A DNA stretch of 15,187 bases. Origin: Defluviitaleaceae bacterium (lineage in GTDB: Bacteria > Bacillota > Clostridia > Lachnospirales > UBA5962). The stretch covers positions 1 to 15,187 of the forward strand of contig WRFW01000209.1 in the NCBI GenBank assembly GCA_009787435.1, read 5' to 3'. This document shows, piece by piece, positions 13,894 through 15,187 of the stretch. The notes beneath the pieces were generated by a model. It ran no database searches. It was not told the origin of the DNA and worked only from the letters and a program-made list of their open reading frames with translations. Each line of letters starts with the position of its first letter. The stretch's first letter is position 1. The translations under genes were made by a program, and so were the position numbers.

Positions 13894-13923
13894 ATTATAA
13901 CATAAAAAATTAAGTATTGTCAA
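13894..13923 (-). promoter_or_regulatory. Sigma-A promoter of the VTC-DUF4956 operon
   Basis: On the minus strand TTGACA (complement of 13918-13923) and TATAAT (complement of 13894-13899) are both exact, 18 nt apart. They lie about 30 nt upstream of ATG 13864. This makes the unit independent of the YibE/F gene upstream. Confidence 0.85.
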
Positions 13924-13961
13924 ACGCTGAATTTATATTACTGAAATACTAATTTGGCTTT

Positions 13962-15125
13962 TTAGTCCCATCTTGGGTGTTTTAAAATAACATTGCGGTT
14001 ATAAATAAATGCACAAACGAAAGTAGAAATAGGGATAGTAATGAAAATTCCTATGCTGCCTATTAAAATTCTTAAAAATTCAACAATTATTTGCTCTCTA
14101 TTAAAAAATTCATAATTTATTATTGAAGAATTGTGAACTAAAGAAAGCACTATTACTAAATAGCTGCCGATATATGCTAAAACTAGCGTATTTAACATAG
14201 TCCCTAAAATATCTTTTCCAATGTTTATTCCAGATTTAACACTTTGTTTAAAACCGTTTATAACCGATGCTCTTTGGTTTTCTAACTTATTTTCACTATT
14301 TTTAATAGAGACAAATGTTTTTTCAGAAGCTTCTGAAACTTCCCATAAAGAAGAAGAAATGCTCACTGCAATGTCCATAATGGCACCTAAAGAGCCTATT
14401 AAAATTGCTGCAAATGTAACAGCGTTTAAATCTACAACGCCTTGAAGCAAACTTGCTTCTAAGCTTGCAAGCCCACTTAAACGAAGAGGTGTTTCTATTA
14501 TCATTAAAATAGCACCTGTTAAAATTATGCTCAAACTGCAAGAAATTATAGCGGTTATGCCTTTTTTAGTGAACCCCTCCACAATTAAAATATTGCTTAT
14601 AATAGAATATGCACAAACTAAAAGGGCAGCTATTCTTATATTTGCACCGCCCATAATTGCAGGAATTAGCACAAAAAATATACAAGCAATTGTTAAAGCT
14701 AATGAAAGCAAAGCATTAAACCCTTTTTTTCTTCCGAAAATAAGAATTGATATTATAAAAATTGAAGTTAATATATATATAGGCATAGTTCGTACATAGC
14801 CTGCAAATTCATAAAAGCCATCTCTATCATATAGCAACAATACTCTATCACCAACTGCCACTTCCGGCAATGTTTGCTCTAAAAAGCCTGTAAACCTCTG
14901 TTCCCCCTCAACTATTTCCCCGTTTGAAGTTCGGGCATAAAAGAAAATGAATTGGTTAATAACGCCGTCTATCGTTTCATATTCAAATATTTCAATTATT
15001 TCAGTTACTGTTGCACTTATATAGTCGCTTTCTTCTATGTAAATATTTTCGATAAATAAATTTGCAAAAAGAAGCACAGCTATAGATGAAGCCACTATTA
15101 ACAAATATATTATTTTTTCTTTCAT
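13962..15125 (-). CDS. YibE/F-family membrane protein
   Basis: The protein has 387 residues. One N-terminal membrane segment (about 5-26) is followed by an extracytoplasmic beta-rich domain (about 30-108, ending at the GDRVLLLYDRDG stretch). At least six more membrane segments follow from about 113 to 378. The family signature GSLGAIMDIAVSISSSLWE lies near residue 245, followed by a cytoplasmic loop rich in Lys/Ser/Asn. YibE/F proteins are widespread in Bacillota, and their transported substrate is not established. GGGGGA about 9 nt before ATG 15125 supports the start. No promoter is evident in the 62 nt before the right edge, so it may lie outside the window. Length and topology look normal for the family. 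Confidence 0.93.
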   Translation of the reverse strand: MKEKIIYLLIVASSIAVLLFANLFIENIYIEESDYISATVTEIIEIFEYETIDGVINQFIFFYARTSNGEIVEGEQRFTGFLEQTLPEVAVGDRVLLLYDRDGFYEFAGYVRTMPIYILTSIFIISILIFGRKKGFNALLSLALTIACIFFVLIPAIMGGANIRIAALLVCAYSIISNILIVEGFTKKGITAIISCSLSIILTGAILMIIETPLRLSGLASLEASLLQGVVDLNAVTFAAILIGSLGAIMDIAVSISSSLWEVSEASEKTFVSIKNSENKLENQRASVINGFKQSVKSGINIGKDILGTMLNTLVLAYIGSYLVIVLSLVHNSSIINYEFFNREQIIVEFLRILIGSIGIFITIPISTFVCAFIYNRNVILKHPRWD

Positions 15126-15176
15126 TTTGCTTTTCCCCCTATAACTTCTTTTTAGTGTGGGTTAATATCTTAGGTT

Positions 15177-15187
15177 AAATTGGGTAT
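15177..15187 (-). repeat. Possible start of another intergenic repeat copy at the right edge
   Basis: The last bases, AAATTGGGTAT, match the first bases of the half copy at 4796-4806 (same plus-strand reading). Eleven bases are too few to prove homology, but the position, in a spacer upstream of a gene, fits the other copies. Confidence 0.35.

Overview
The window reads as a piece of chromosome from a low-GC, motile, probably spore-forming member of the Clostridia (Bacillota). The evidence is: strong A/T bias in coding and spacer DNA; near-consensus sigma-A promoters (several exact TTGACA boxes); AGGAGG-type ribosome binding sites; a fliW-csrA flagellar control pair; a SpoIIQ-like protein; and tRNAs that end at the discriminator base without encoded CCA. 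I cannot name a genus.

Layout. (1) 1-1058, minus strand: the first 352 codons of a gene cut by the left edge. It joins an unfamiliar N-terminal domain, faintly Hcp/TssD-like, to an alpha/beta-hydrolase (lipase-type) domain. (2) 1199-4758, plus strand: a consensus promoter, a structured leader, then alaS-fliW-csrA with overlapping or nearly touching ends. (3) 4957-5781: a membrane-anchored LytM/M23 protein that has lost its zinc ligands, best read as SpoIIQ, behind a forespore-sigma-like promoter. (4) 5870-6299: a promoter, tRNA-Gly(GCC), tRNA-Gln(UUG) and a terminator. (5) 6301-10150: a promoter, a leader built from a 91-bp tandem duplication, and two overlapping Hsp70-family genes. The second carries a von Willebrand A (vWA) domain in place of the Hsp70 helical lid. 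A bidirectional terminator follows. (6) 10242-10802, minus strand: a small nitroreductase. (7) 10883-13864, minus strand: a VTC-type polyphosphate polymerase, a DUF4956 membrane protein with an in-frame 21-bp repeat tract, and an exported protein with an Ig-like segment. (8) 13962-15125, minus strand: a YibE/F-family membrane protein.

Two things stand out. The first is the Hsp70 + Hsp70-vWA operon, which has no DnaJ, GrpE or CIRCE element beside it and is not the housekeeping dnaK system; I know of no defined function for this pair. The second is a dispersed, structured intergenic repeat. It occurs in the alaS leader (inverted), after csrA (half element, inverted), twice in tandem in the Hsp70 leader, and perhaps again at the extreme right edge. 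Its copies keep the same stems despite sequence change, including an A-T to G-C compensatory exchange.

All functional calls come from motifs read by eye; no database search was possible.
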